A DNA stretch of 64,000 nt from JBMNTP01 sp050945795 (GTDB lineage: Bacteria; Bacillota; Clostridia; Christensenellales; MGBC116941): contig JBMNTP010000001.1 in NCBI GenBank assembly GCA_050945795.1, positions 124,001-188,000 on the forward strand, read 5' to 3'. The translations under genes were made by a program, and so were the position numbers. The notes under the pieces were generated by a model, which was given only the letters and a program-made list of their open reading frames with translations, made no database searches and was not told the origin of the DNA. This document shows positions 1-7,950 of this stretch, piece after piece; the stretch's first letter is position 1, and each line of letters opens with the position of its first letter.

Positions 1-546
1 CGCCTTAGGATCCTGCGCCGCGGCACGCATCGCCGTACCAAACTTCGACTTTTTCATAAAGAAGTGCATTCCTATCATGCAAGCAAGGGATACACCCACC
101 GCCACAAATATCTCCGGCCTAAACTCCGCCCCCGCTATAATTATAGATGTGGTTTTCAGTATCGGCGGGAAATGCAGTACTGACCACGGCCACAGCATAG
201 TAACGGCGCTTTGTATAATGGTTGCTATAGCGACAGTACCGACAACTATAAATATTATAGGCGCGCTTTTTTTCATCATAGCGCCTATATACCCCTTTTC
301 AATCAGCATTCCGATTATAAACAGTATCGTCATGCCCATAAGAACGGAAATGACAAACGGTATTCCAAGCAGCCGGTAAAAAGTCCAGCACAAGTATGCG
401 CCAAGCGAGAACAGATCGCCTTGTGCCAGCGTCATCATGCCCGAAGCCCGGTAAATAGTGCTGTATCCTATGCCTATCAGACCGTACATGCAGCCTGTCA
501 CAAGCCCGCTAAACAAAAATCTAAGAAACATTTGGTCACCATCCAT
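1..546 (-). CDS. livH: LivH-type branched-chain ABC transporter permease (partial)
   Basis: The N-terminal 182 codons of an inner-membrane permease; the rest lies beyond the left edge. The translation opens with MDGDQMFLRFLFSGLV and runs through successive hydrophobic segments, including the GLIGIGYSTIYRASG stretch and the ASGMMTLAQGD motif typical of LivH. It lies directly after a LivK-type binding protein on the same strand, so the pair should import a small carboxylic or amino acid substrate; livM, livG and livF would be expected outside the window. An in-frame ATG at 531 has a better ribosome site (GGTGA about 6 bases upstream) than the ATG at 546, so the true start may be 531. Confidence 0.85.
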   Translation of the reverse strand, partial: MDGDQMFLRFLFSGLVTGCMYGLIGIGYSTIYRASGMMTLAQGDLFSLGAYLCWTFYRLLGIPFVISVLMGMTILFIIGMLIEKGYIGAMMKKSAPIIFIVVGTVAIATIIQSAVTMLWPWSVLHFPPILKTTSIIIAGAEFRPEIFVAVGVSLACMIGMHFFMKKSKFGTAMRAAAQDPKA

Positions 547-556
547 TCCAAATAAG

Positions 557-602
557 ATAAGGCTTTCGGCAATTTAACTGCCGATATTACCGAAAGCCTT
601 AT
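557..602 (-). terminator. Hairpin between binding-protein and permease genes
   Basis: A perfect 13-bp inverted repeat (557-569 with 590-602) lies 12 bases past the livK stop and just upstream of livH. It has no clean T-run. I infer that it stabilises the upstream mRNA end or attenuates read-through, so the binding protein is made in excess over the permease. Confidence 0.6.
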
Positions 603-614
603 AACTTCGCGGAT

Positions 615-1811
615 TTAGTTCTTCTTCAAATCATCCAGTACTTCTTCAAGCAGTATGTCGTTGCTATCGGCGTCAACCCAGTAAAGAGCCGCCTGCATAA
701 GGCCGTCTCCGTCCTTTGTCACACTAAAATCGAATGTGCCGTTTGTGTTTCCGGCGCCGCCTAAGCCTTCATAGTCCGTGATGCTCAAAATAGCGTCTCT
801 TACAGCCTCTCCGTCAAACTTACCCGAGCGCTTTACGCCTTCGGCTATTATCATCATGGCGTCATAGCCGCGCATGCACTGCTCAACATCGGGCAGCTCG
901 CCGTATTCATCAAGATACGCCTGGAAGAACTTGCGCTGATTTTCCGTCGCGCCCTTTGCAGGATCGTCTACCAAAACATAAGGCGCCGAGAAAATAACGT
1001 TCTCCATCGCCTTTCCTGCGATTTCCTTAGGTCCAGAGGAACCGAAAAGCTGATCGCCGAGTATGTATCCGGTAAAGCCGTTGGCGCGCGCCTGTCGCAC
1101 AGCGTTGCCTATGTTCGGCGTGTTGCAGGTGAGATAGTATGCGTCGGCGTTAAGCGATGCCAGCTTTGTAAACTGAGCGGTAAAGTCGGTATCGCCTTCT
1201 TCATACGTTTCTTTTCCTACAATCTGTATTCCGGCCGCCTCGCAAGCCTCCGTCATAACCTTTGAGCCGTTCTCACCGTACTCGTTAGCCTGATTGAAAA
1301 GCGCGACCGTCTTTATGTCGAGCAGTTCGCAGGCGTACATAATGCCGGTAATGTTGTATTTAACGCTGAGCGTCGAGCGGAACATGTATGTCCAGCCTCT
1401 TTCAAGCCAGCTTGTAGCTGTTCCGGGGCAAACGGCGGGAATAGCCGCGGCCTCTACAAGATGCCCGACCGCCAAGTCGTTTCCGCTTAGCGTTGAGCCT
1501 ATTATGGAGTGAACTTTATCTTGCTCCACCAGCCGCTCTACGCAGTTTACAGACTGGTCGGTGTCGCCGGTGTCGTCATAGTAAATAAGTTCTATCTGGC
1601 TTCCGAGCAACCCGCCCTCGGCGTTAAGTTCTTTTATAGCCAGCTGCGTGCCTCTAAGTACGCCCATGCCTATATCGGCGTTGGCACCTGAGAGAGGATT
1701 AAACATACCCACCTTGTATACACCGCCCGTGCTGCTGGCCGGCGTACCGCATGCGAAGAGTGTCACCGCCATTATGGCGACAAGACAAATTGTAATAATC
1801 TTTTTGACCAT
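615..1811 (-). CDS. LivK-type ABC substrate-binding lipoprotein
   Basis: A 398-residue extracellular solute-binding protein of the branched-chain amino acid family (Peripla_BP_6 fold). The N-terminus is a lipoprotein signal: two lysines, a hydrophobic core, then a lipobox LFAC with the lipidated cysteine at residue 21. The mature part starts with VYKVGMFNPLSGANADIG, the usual first strand of LivK-like proteins, and GLLGSQIELIYYDDTGD follows the family pattern. It is the fifth gene of a leftward operon that starts with an alcohol dehydrogenase, HMG-CoA lyase and HMG-CoA reductase. The ligand is therefore more likely mevalonate or another branched hydroxy acid than leucine. That ligand is inference from context; the fold is clear. 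Confidence 0.88.
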   Translation of the reverse strand: MVKKIITICLVAIMAVTLFACGTPASSTGGVYKVGMFNPLSGANADIGMGVLRGTQLAIKELNAEGGLLGSQIELIYYDDTGDTDQSVNCVERLVEQDKVHSIIGSTLSGNDLAVGHLVEAAAIPAVCPGTATSWLERGWTYMFRSTLSVKYNITGIMYACELLDIKTVALFNQANEYGENGSKVMTEACEAAGIQIVGKETYEEGDTDFTAQFTKLASLNADAYYLTCNTPNIGNAVRQARANGFTGYILGDQLFGSSGPKEIAGKAMENVIFSAPYVLVDDPAKGATENQRKFFQAYLDEYGELPDVEQCMRGYDAMMIIAEGVKRSGKFDGEAVRDAILSITDYEGLGGAGNTNGTFDFSVTKDGDGLMQAALYWVDADSNDILLEEVLDDLKKN

Positions 1812-1888
1812 ACCACTGCTTCCTCCTTAATAGTCTGTGTAGGTAATTCGTATGCCTTCGCTGCATTCGGCGAAACTAACACAAAGCA

Positions 1889-2686
1889 TCAAGTCGAATC
1901 CATCCCTCCCCTCCGCCCGGTATTTCTGTCAACACGGCGTAATATTTCAAGAGAACGCTCGCTCCCCGCCGGATCCGGGGTTGAAATCTCCATGCTTATA
2001 GAAATGTCATATCCTTTGGATTTAAGAAAGGATATCCATCTGTTGTACAGCGGCTCGCTTTCATATCTAAGCTGCCCGTAATCCGCCTTTTCGGCAATAT
2101 GAAGGTGCTTAACGTCGCCTAGCATATCGGCGTATTCTTCGAGCCGTTCGTCCATCATCGCCACATGATACAGATCGAGTACCAGAAAAAGGTTATCAAG
2201 CCGCATCTGTTCAACAATCTCCACCGCCTCTGGAAAAAGCGTAATAAAATTGCACATGGGGCTTGAAACCGACTCAAAAAGTATGTCAAGGCCGTTTGGC
2301 TTTGCCGCGGAGCAAAATATATCAAGACTTTGCATAATCTGCTCACGCGCGACATCTAAATCGAATCCCTCCGGCAGATTGCGTGAAAGCGGGCTGCCTA
2401 TGCCCACATGCAAAATGCCCAGCTCTGCCCCCCTATCGCAGCATTTTTTTGCGTATTCTGAAACGATCTTTTCGTCATACCCCGGGCCGCATATCCGCAC
2501 CGAAGGCGGTATCGATCCTACAAAACCACGACACTCCAGCCCTATATCCTCAAGCATCTTTTTGGTTTCAATAAACTCGCTGTCGCCTAAGGTGGAGATT
2601 TCCCGGCCGTACAGCTCCATATAATCAAACCCTATCTCGGCTATGCGTCCGGCGTATTTCGCGCTCGAACAATATCCTATAAGCAT
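1889..2686 (-). CDS. Sugar phosphate isomerase/epimerase-like TIM-barrel protein
   Basis: A 265-residue protein of the xylose isomerase-like / AP endonuclease 2 TIM-barrel superfamily. Visible landmarks are the opening LIGYCSSAKYAGRIAEIGFD strand, ELYGRE after it, DILFESVSS and LVLDLYHVAMM, which carry the acidic and histidine residues that bind a divalent metal in this fold, and a late SISMEIS strand. It lies 77-78 bases from each neighbour inside the HMG-CoA reductase operon, with an AAGGAAAAGGGAAA ribosome site. Members isomerise or epimerise sugars and hydroxy acids, so a role in shaping the imported substrate is plausible. The exact reaction cannot be told from sequence. Confidence 0.75.
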   Translation of the reverse strand: MLIGYCSSAKYAGRIAEIGFDYMELYGREISTLGDSEFIETKKMLEDIGLECRGFVGSIPPSVRICGPGYDEKIVSEYAKKCCDRGAELGILHVGIGSPLSRNLPEGFDLDVAREQIMQSLDIFCSAAKPNGLDILFESVSSPMCNFITLFPEAVEIVEQMRLDNLFLVLDLYHVAMMDERLEEYADMLGDVKHLHIAEKADYGQLRYESEPLYNRWISFLKSKGYDISISMEISTPDPAGSERSLEILRRVDRNTGRRGGMDST

Positions 2687-2764
2687 TTTCCCTTTTCCTT
2701 TCGTCGATTTACATTATCTGTTGCCTTAAGCGGTGTGCCTTTGCGACGATATCTATATAGCCCG

Positions 2765-4066
2765 CTACTTTTCCCCCCGCGCCAGCCTTACATGCGAATC
2801 CGCCATTTCATATCCGGCAGCCTGCGCGCAGGCGGTGTTTAAATCAAGCGCCGTTACCGCCGTTGCCGCTATCTCGGCCAGCCTCTTAACGCTGCGGTTA
2901 TCATCGGTGCTGCTGCCATAACTATCGCAGCCGATCAGCGCCAACGCTTCTTTCGCCGTACCAAACTGTGTGCCGCCGCCTACCGTCGCCAGCTCAAGGC
3001 AGGGCAACGATACCATAAAGTGCAACCCTCCGTCTACGGCGTCGGCCTGCACAAAACACGATGACGAGGACACTATATGCGCCAAGTCCTGCCCCGTCGC
3101 CGCGAAAAACGCCGCGACAGTATTTGCAGCATTCACGTTAAAACCGGATATCGTGCCGCTAAGTGCGCTGCCAAGATAGCATTTGTGGAATACAACCTTT
3201 TCTACCGCCCTGCTCGTCGCCCCTTTTTTAAATACCCGCTCCAGTACCTCCTCGGGTATAAAAACCTCTGTATGCACAGATTTACCGCGCCCATTCAGCA
3301 CGTTTATATGCGCGTTTTTCTTATCGGTGCAAAGATTGCCGCTTATAGTTATAAGCCGCCATCCGGGGTTTTGAGCCAATATATACCTGCATATTTCCGC
3401 CGCCGCTTTTGTAACTCCGTTCATGCCCATAGCGTCGCCGGTAGTAAAAATCAGCCTTAAAAACACCTTTGTGCCAAGCTGATAAGGTTCAATCTCTTTA
3501 AGCACTACGAACGGGTCGGGCACACATTTTTGCAGCTCCGCCATGTATTCGGTGTTTCCTGCTATTTTGTCTATAAACGCCTTCGCCTCATATATATCCG
3601 GCGCCTCTATTAGCGGTGCGCGGCTCATGCCGTCAAAGCTTACCATGGTTTTTAATCCACCGGCCAGGTTTATCGCCTTAAGCCCCCTTTGCACACCGGC
3701 TACCAGCGCCGCCTCGTTAGTAGCAAGCGGTATGTATATATCTTCATCCGCGCTTATATATTGGCCGTGTATTTTAGCCGGTCCCGCAAACCCTAATGGA
3801 ATGGACGCCGCACCTACCTTCGATTCTATGCCGGAAAGCACCCTGCCTTCAGAAAGCGCACAGGTGTCAAAATGCGCTCCCTTTATAAGCGGAAGGGCGC
3901 ATCCGGCAATATGCTCAAGATATTCGCAGCGTATACTCGTCGCGGCGCGGCATGCTTCGTTAAGCTTGCCCGGCTCCGACATATAAACCCGCTCAAACAC
4001 TGTATTTTCTAAATCCTGCGTTTTTATTTTACCGGCGAAAAAATCAGACTTGATATTTTCCAGCAT
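2765..4066 (-). CDS. HMG-CoA reductase, class-I-like, soluble
   Basis: A 433-residue hydroxymethylglutaryl-CoA reductase, interconverting mevalonate and HMG-CoA. All four catalytic positions are visible: Glu81 in GIESKVG, Lys249/250 in NLCTDKK, Asp327 in TGQD and His425 in DSHVRLAR. DAMGMN at 211-216 is the nucleotide-site motif. NLCTDKK, GRGKSV, ATGQD and TVGGGT are the pattern of class I (eukaryal/archaeal) enzymes rather than the class II form of Pseudomonas mevalonii. No membrane domain is present. It starts 12 bases after the HMG-CoA lyase stop behind AGGAGG. Without HMG-CoA synthase or later mevalonate-pathway genes nearby, I infer that it works in the catabolic direction. Confidence 0.9.
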   Translation of the reverse strand: MLENIKSDFFAGKIKTQDLENTVFERVYMSEPGKLNEACRAATSIRCEYLEHIAGCALPLIKGAHFDTCALSEGRVLSGIESKVGAASIPLGFAGPAKIHGQYISADEDIYIPLATNEAALVAGVQRGLKAINLAGGLKTMVSFDGMSRAPLIEAPDIYEAKAFIDKIAGNTEYMAELQKCVPDPFVVLKEIEPYQLGTKVFLRLIFTTGDAMGMNGVTKAAAEICRYILAQNPGWRLITISGNLCTDKKNAHINVLNGRGKSVHTEVFIPEEVLERVFKKGATSRAVEKVVFHKCYLGSALSGTISGFNVNAANTVAAFFAATGQDLAHIVSSSSCFVQADAVDGGLHFMVSLPCLELATVGGGTQFGTAKEALALIGCDSYGSSTDDNRSVKRLAEIAATAVTALDLNTACAQAAGYEMADSHVRLARGEK

Positions 4067-4078
4067 ATGCTTCCTCCT

Positions 4079-4945
4079 TTAAAGGCTGTTATGAAGCAGC
4101 GTGCTAAGCGTTCTCGCGAATGCCGCCGCTTCGTTTATCTTCTCAAGGTGTATGCCTGCCTCTACCCCCATGCGATCAAACATCTCCACTAAAAGCTCTG
4201 TCGCGCAATTGCCCTTTGCGCCGGGAGCGTAAGGGCAGCCGCCCAATCCTCCCGCTGCGCCGTCAAATATGCGTATTCCGGCATTGTAGGAAGCGAGGTT
4301 GTTGGCGAATTCGAGGCCGTAGTACTTATGGTAATGCACAGCCAGCCGCGCTTTAGTTAAAGCCGTTTTTATCATTGAGGGAATATCAAAAGCCGCTTTG
4401 ACGCTCGCCATGCCCGTTGTATCCCCCAGCGAAATTTCATACGAGCCAAAGCTTTCAAGCGCCAGCGCTATATCAAGCGCCTTTTTAGGATGCTGTGCTC
4501 CTTCTATCGGACAGCCGAAAACCGTCGCTATATACGAGCGCACCCTTATGCCATGCGCCGCCGCGGTATTGTTTATCTGCTCAATATTTTTAAGCGACTC
4601 CCCTACGGTATGATTTAGGTTCTTTTTGTTATGGCTCTCGCTGGTGCTTATTATCGTTACAACCTCATCAAGCCCGCACTCTATCGCCATCTCCAGACCT
4701 TTTAGATTTGGAACAAGCGCGCTGTAAACAACACCGTCTTTTCTTTCAATGCCTGAAAGAACTTCCTTCGCGTCTTTCATCTGCGGCACCCATTTGGGAT
4801 GCACAAAAGACGTCGCCTCAATGCGCTTTAAGCCGGCAGCGGTAAGTATATTTATAAATTCTATCTTTTTTGAAGTGGGTATAAAAACAGGTTCCGGTTG
4901 CAGCCCGTCGCGCGGGCCGACCTCAAATATCTCAACGCGCCCCAT
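4079..4945 (-). CDS. mvaB: Hydroxymethylglutaryl-CoA lyase
   Basis: A 288-residue HMG-CoA lyase, splitting HMG-CoA into acetoacetate and acetyl-CoA in the cytosol. The N-terminal VEIFEVGPRDGLQ carries the catalytic Arg12-Asp13 pair of the DRE-TIM family. The C-terminal GLGGCPYAPGAKGN contains the active-site cysteine loop that separates HMG-CoA lyases from isopropylmalate and homocitrate synthases. AVHYHKYYGL supplies metal-binding histidine in place of the common HxH. The start follows GGGGGAAGTAAT. Adjacency to HMG-CoA reductase recalls the mvaAB mevalonate-degrading pair of P. mevalonii and is the strongest argument that this operon degrades mevalonate. Confidence 0.92.
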   Translation of the reverse strand: MGRVEIFEVGPRDGLQPEPVFIPTSKKIEFINILTAAGLKRIEATSFVHPKWVPQMKDAKEVLSGIERKDGVVYSALVPNLKGLEMAIECGLDEVVTIISTSESHNKKNLNHTVGESLKNIEQINNTAAAHGIRVRSYIATVFGCPIEGAQHPKKALDIALALESFGSYEISLGDTTGMASVKAAFDIPSMIKTALTKARLAVHYHKYYGLEFANNLASYNAGIRIFDGAAGGLGGCPYAPGAKGNCATELLVEMFDRMGVEAGIHLEKINEAAAFARTLSTLLHNSL

Positions 4946-4957
4946 ATTACTTCCCCC

Positions 4958-5986
4958 TTATGGAATTAGTATCGCTCGTCCGTTGAGTTCGTCGAATATG
5001 TCTATGGCTTTTTGGTATTCGCTCATAGGCAATACAGAGCCGACATACGCTTTTAAATCGATGCGTCCCGCCCTAAGTAGGCTGTCTAGAAGTTCCCATG
5101 TCTTGAACATGTTTCTGCCGAATATGCCGGTTATTATAAGCTCGCGATAAACTACGCGATACATATATCCGGGTATTGTAAGCTTATCCTCTACCATACC
5201 AACATGAACCAAAGTACCGGCAACCGACAGCGCATCTATCGCCTGATTTATTACAGCAGGGCTGCCGGTGAAATCGATTATGGCGTCCAGCCTGTCGGTA
5301 TGCTTTTTAATCTCGGTAACAAAATCCGCCTCTTTGCCGTTTATAGCGACATCGGCTCCCAGCTTTAAGCTGTAGTCAAGGCGACTTTGATTTATATCAA
5401 GCGCAAAAACCTGTATCGCCCCGAGCGCCTTTGCCAACTCGCACGCCATAAGCCCTATCGTACCGGTGCCAAGAATTGCGATTTTGGCTCCGCAGGGGTT
5501 TGCTTTTTGCAAAGCGTGCAGCGCGGTGCCGAGAGGCTCAAGCAATGACGATTCAACATAATCTGCGTCCGGCGCTAGCTTTATTGACGAGATCTCGGGT
5601 ATTTTTATATACTCCGCAAAGCACCCGTCTACATTTCTGCCCAAAACGCCCATATTGTTCGTGCATATATGCTGATTGCCCGTTCTGCATTCATAGCAAT
5701 ATCCGCAAGGGATATGTGTTTCTCCGGCGACTTTATCCCCCACCGCGAAATTCTTTACAAGCTGCCCTACCTCAACCACTTCGCCGGCGAATTCATGGCC
5801 TAAGGTAAAAGGCAGTTTATAATTGGCAGCATCAACAAGCGGCGTCCATTCAAACACCTCAATATCCGACTTGCACATCGCCGCCGCCTTAACTTCTATA
5901 ATAAGATCATGCGGCCCCGCCTTAGGAACAGTAACATCAACAACTGACGCCCCCGGCCCACGGCTGAGTTTTCTTATAGCCTTCAA
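4958..5986 (-). CDS. Zinc-dependent medium-chain alcohol dehydrogenase
   Basis: A 342-residue medium-chain dehydrogenase of the threonine/sorbitol dehydrogenase type. The catalytic zinc site is shown by MCKSDIE and GHEFAGE, the structural zinc site by four cysteines in CGYCYECRTGNQHIC, and the NAD fold by ILGTGTIGLMA followed by ALDINQSRL, whose acidic residue suggests NAD. The start codon is TTG (5984-5986) with AGGAGGCG well placed upstream; no better ATG exists. It is the first gene of the operon, about 218 bases downstream of the predicted transcription start. The substrate is unknown; oxidation of an alcohol precursor before HMG-CoA metabolism is one possibility. Confidence 0.85.
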   Translation of the reverse strand: MKAIRKLSRGPGASVVDVTVPKAGPHDLIIEVKAAAMCKSDIEVFEWTPLVDAANYKLPFTLGHEFAGEVVEVGQLVKNFAVGDKVAGETHIPCGYCYECRTGNQHICTNNMGVLGRNVDGCFAEYIKIPEISSIKLAPDADYVESSLLEPLGTALHALQKANPCGAKIAILGTGTIGLMACELAKALGAIQVFALDINQSRLDYSLKLGADVAINGKEADFVTEIKKHTDRLDAIIDFTGSPAVINQAIDALSVAGTLVHVGMVEDKLTIPGYMYRVVYRELIITGIFGRNMFKTWELLDSLLRAGRIDLKAYVGSVLPMSEYQKAIDIFDELNGRAILIP

Positions 5987-6012
5987 TATAACGCCTCCTT
6001 CGCATGTTGTCC

Positions 6013-6026
6013 TGTTGTCTGATTAC
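6013..6026. repeat. Copy 1 of a 14-base motif near the adh promoter
   Basis: TGTTGTCTGATTAC lies in the leader of the leftward operon and matches 13 of 14 bases with TGTTGTCTGATAAC at 6245-6258 beside the -35 box. The half-site TTGTCnGA is also seen at 6268-6275. It is a candidate binding site for a GntR/FadR-type regulator; no such regulator gene is in the window. Confidence 0.4.
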
Positions 6027-6210
6027 GATACATATAATTAAATGCTGGAATGTGGTTAGATTGGCGTATGAACGCGAGAAACTTGTGAATTAGTATCAGC
6101 GCACAAAATGAAGCCGGCAAATGATGCAAAGTATAGATTTTAATGTTTAAAGCGGGATTCCGTGAGAATTTGTTATGTCAGAAATTTTAGAATTATGATT
6201 TGTTGCCGTC

Positions 6211-6239
6211 AGTATATCATCGGCAATATCCATTGTCAA
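6211..6239 (-). promoter_or_regulatory. Sigma-A promoter of the HMG-CoA operon with overlapping inverted repeat
   Basis: On the minus strand TTGACA (6239-6234), a 17-base spacer and TATACT (6216-6211) form a near-consensus promoter. CAACA-ATT-TGTTG at 6237-6249 overlaps the -35 box, and a copy of the 14-base motif lies at 6245-6258, so repression at this site is likely. The leader to the TTG start is about 218 bases; I saw no recognisable riboswitch in it. The rest of 5987-6448 is AT-rich and shows no gene. Confidence 0.7.
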
Positions 6240-6448
6240 CAATTTGTTGTCTGATAACATGATAAGATTGTCAGAGTATATATTCATATTCCCGCTTCGC
6301 TTAAAATCGCTGTTAATCATACGCATATTAGCACATTCGTCCTCCTCTCATATATGTGTATGCCTTAGTATGTTGCGCTATGAACGCAATTGCAGCGCGG
6401 CAAAATATCACGTTATTACTTAAAAATCCCGTATTCGCGCGGAAATGA

Positions 6449-6477
6449 TTGACATACCCTCTTGCTTGTGGCATACT
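6449..6477 (+). promoter_or_regulatory. Sigma-A promoter for the small peptide and OFA transporter
   Basis: TTGACA (6449-6454), 17 bases, CATACT (6472-6477). The only open frame immediately downstream is a 31-codon peptide with its own AGGAG site. Confidence 0.6.
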
Positions 6478-6512
6478 TATGACACTTTATAACTTCTCAG
6501 GAGCTTTTATAT

Positions 6513-6608
6513 ATGCTTCAGCTATTTGCGATTATCGACATACTAATTATCAGCCTTATTATTGTGTTTATTCTACACATTAAAAGGTATAATTTTGTTT
6601 TGTCGTAA
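6513..6608 (+). CDS. 31-residue hydrophobic peptide (possible leader or small membrane protein)
   Basis: ATG at 6513 follows AGGAG (6499-6503) with a 9-base gap, and the frame ends at TAA 6606-6608. The peptide begins MLQLFAIIDILII, continues as one strongly hydrophobic helix of about 22 residues, and ends with HIKRYNFVLS, a positive C-terminus. A promoter lies 36 bases upstream and a strong hairpin 27 bases downstream. It is either a real single-pass membrane micro-protein or a translated leader controlling read-through into the antiporter gene. I do not recognise a family. Confidence 0.5.
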   Translation: MLQLFAIIDILIISLIIVFILHIKRYNFVLS

Positions 6609-6634
6609 GAATAGTTGGCGCGAGAATTCGGATT

Positions 6635-6667
6635 AAAGCCCTTACTGCAAAACAGTAAGGGCTTTTT
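6635..6667 (+). terminator. Rho-independent terminator/attenuator before the OFA transporter
   Basis: A 13-bp perfect stem (6635-6647 with 6653-6665), a five-base loop and a T-run. It ends only a few bases before the AGGAGG of the transporter gene, and no second promoter is obvious between them, so it may act as an attenuator rather than a plain terminator. Confidence 0.8.
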
Positions 6668-6689
6668 ATAAACTCAAGGAGGATTTTTC

Positions 6690-7913
6690 ATGAAAGCATC
6701 ACAAAGAATCGCCCCCATAGCAGCGTCTATCGCTATCCAGCTTTGCCTGGGAATAGCCTATATTTGGAGCATATTCCAAACAGGCATCGCGGAAAGCATT
6801 TTTGGCGGCGACAACGCGGCAGCCAGCCTCACATTTTCCCTGCTGCTTTCCATGCTTACCGTCGGCAGCATATTCGGCGGCAAGTACGCAGCAAAATATT
6901 CAACGCGGCGTATAGTTATTGTAGGCGGCATTGTTTTGAGCGCCGGCTTTTTGCTCGCCTCGTTCGTTACCGCCAGCACTCCGTGGCTGCTCTGGCTGGG
7001 ATATGGCATAATGGGCGGCATAGGCATGGGGCTTACCTATTCAACAACTATCGCCTGTTCCCAAAAATGGTTTCCTGAGAAAAAGGGCTTTGTTACCGGC
7101 CTTATAGTAGCGGCGCTAGGATTTGGCGGCGTTTTGTTTACGCCTATAATAGAGGCGCTTATAAAAACTTTCGGCGGCACGCAGGTAGGCGAGCCAAAAA
7201 CATTCCTGGTATTGAGCGGAATATTTTTTGTTGTCTGCACGGTGGGCGCGCTGTTTTTGAAAAATCCGCCAAGCGACGCTTTTGACGGCGCCAACTCCTC
7301 CTCTAATCCGGCTCCTGTCGATAACAGCCTATCGCCCGGCCAGGTGCTTAAAGACCGGCGGTTCTACTTAATAATGTTCTCACTTATGCTGGCTTGCATG
7401 GGCGGTCTTATGATGATTGGTTTCGCAAAACCCATAGCTGTAGCCAAAGGCCTAGAATCAACGGCTACGCTAGGCGTTTTAATAATATCGATGTGCAACT
7501 CACTCGGCCGCTTGTTCTGGGGTATGGCGTCCGATAAATTAGGCCGTAAAAAAACTATTCTTATACTGCTTATAGCGTCGGGGCTGCTGTCGCTACTGGT
7601 AAACAGCGTCAACGGTTATGCTATATATGTAATAATAGGGCTAATAGGCTTTTTCTACGGCGGGTTTCTTAGCACCTTCCCTGCCCTCACCTCCGACCTT
7701 TTCGGACCAAAGCACATGGCGACAAACTACGGCATGGTGCTTTTGGGCTTTGGAGTGGGCGCCGTCGCGTCGTCGTACATAGCCGGCTACTATAAAAACA
7801 TCGCCGCGGCCGACATTTCTTTAATGTTCCCGGCCTTTGTAATAGCCGCCGTCTGTGCCTTGGTAGGCGTAGTGCTTATGCTGCTTTTAAAAACAAAACC
7901 GCAAGAATCATAA
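6690..7913 (+). CDS. OFA-family major facilitator transporter (oxalate/formate antiporter-like)
   Basis: A 407-residue membrane carrier with twelve predicted helices. The start MKASQRIAPIAASIAIQLCLG and the IAYIWSIFQTGI segment match the opening of OFA-family proteins such as OxlT. SDKLGRKKT after helix 8 is the conserved MFS loop motif between helices 8 and 9, and GYGIMGGIGMGLTYSTTI is a typical glycine-rich helix. AGGAGG lies 8-9 bases before the ATG. Carriers of this family exchange small mono- and dicarboxylates across the cytoplasmic membrane, fitting the C4-dicarboxylate and hydroxy acid metabolism around it. The actual substrate is unknown. Confidence 0.85.
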   Translation: MKASQRIAPIAASIAIQLCLGIAYIWSIFQTGIAESIFGGDNAAASLTFSLLLSMLTVGSIFGGKYAAKYSTRRIVIVGGIVLSAGFLLASFVTASTPWLLWLGYGIMGGIGMGLTYSTTIACSQKWFPEKKGFVTGLIVAALGFGGVLFTPIIEALIKTFGGTQVGEPKTFLVLSGIFFVVCTVGALFLKNPPSDAFDGANSSSNPAPVDNSLSPGQVLKDRRFYLIMFSLMLACMGGLMMIGFAKPIAVAKGLESTATLGVLIISMCNSLGRLFWGMASDKLGRKKTILILLIASGLLSLLVNSVNGYAIYVIIGLIGFFYGGFLSTFPALTSDLFGPKHMATNYGMVLLGFGVGAVASSYIAGYYKNIAAADISLMFPAFVIAAVCALVGVVLMLLLKTKPQES

Positions 7914-7920
7914 TTAACTT

Positions 7921-7950
7921 CGGCTGGGGCAAATCGCTCCGGCCGATTTT
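7921..7950 (+). terminator. Terminator after the OFA transporter
   Basis: A nine-base stem with G-T pairs (7921-7929 with 7937-7945) followed by TTTT, seven bases past the transporter stop. Confidence 0.6.

Noticed and set aside
2765..4066. HMG-CoA reductase as part of isoprenoid biosynthesis
   Set aside because: HMG-CoA lyase sits next to it and no HMG-CoA synthase or mevalonate kinase is in the window; clostridia generally use the MEP route. Kept as an alternative only.
5987..6210. Riboswitch in the long leader of the adh/HMG-CoA operon
   Set aside because: I could not recognise a known aptamer core; only the repeated TTGTCTGAT motif stands out.
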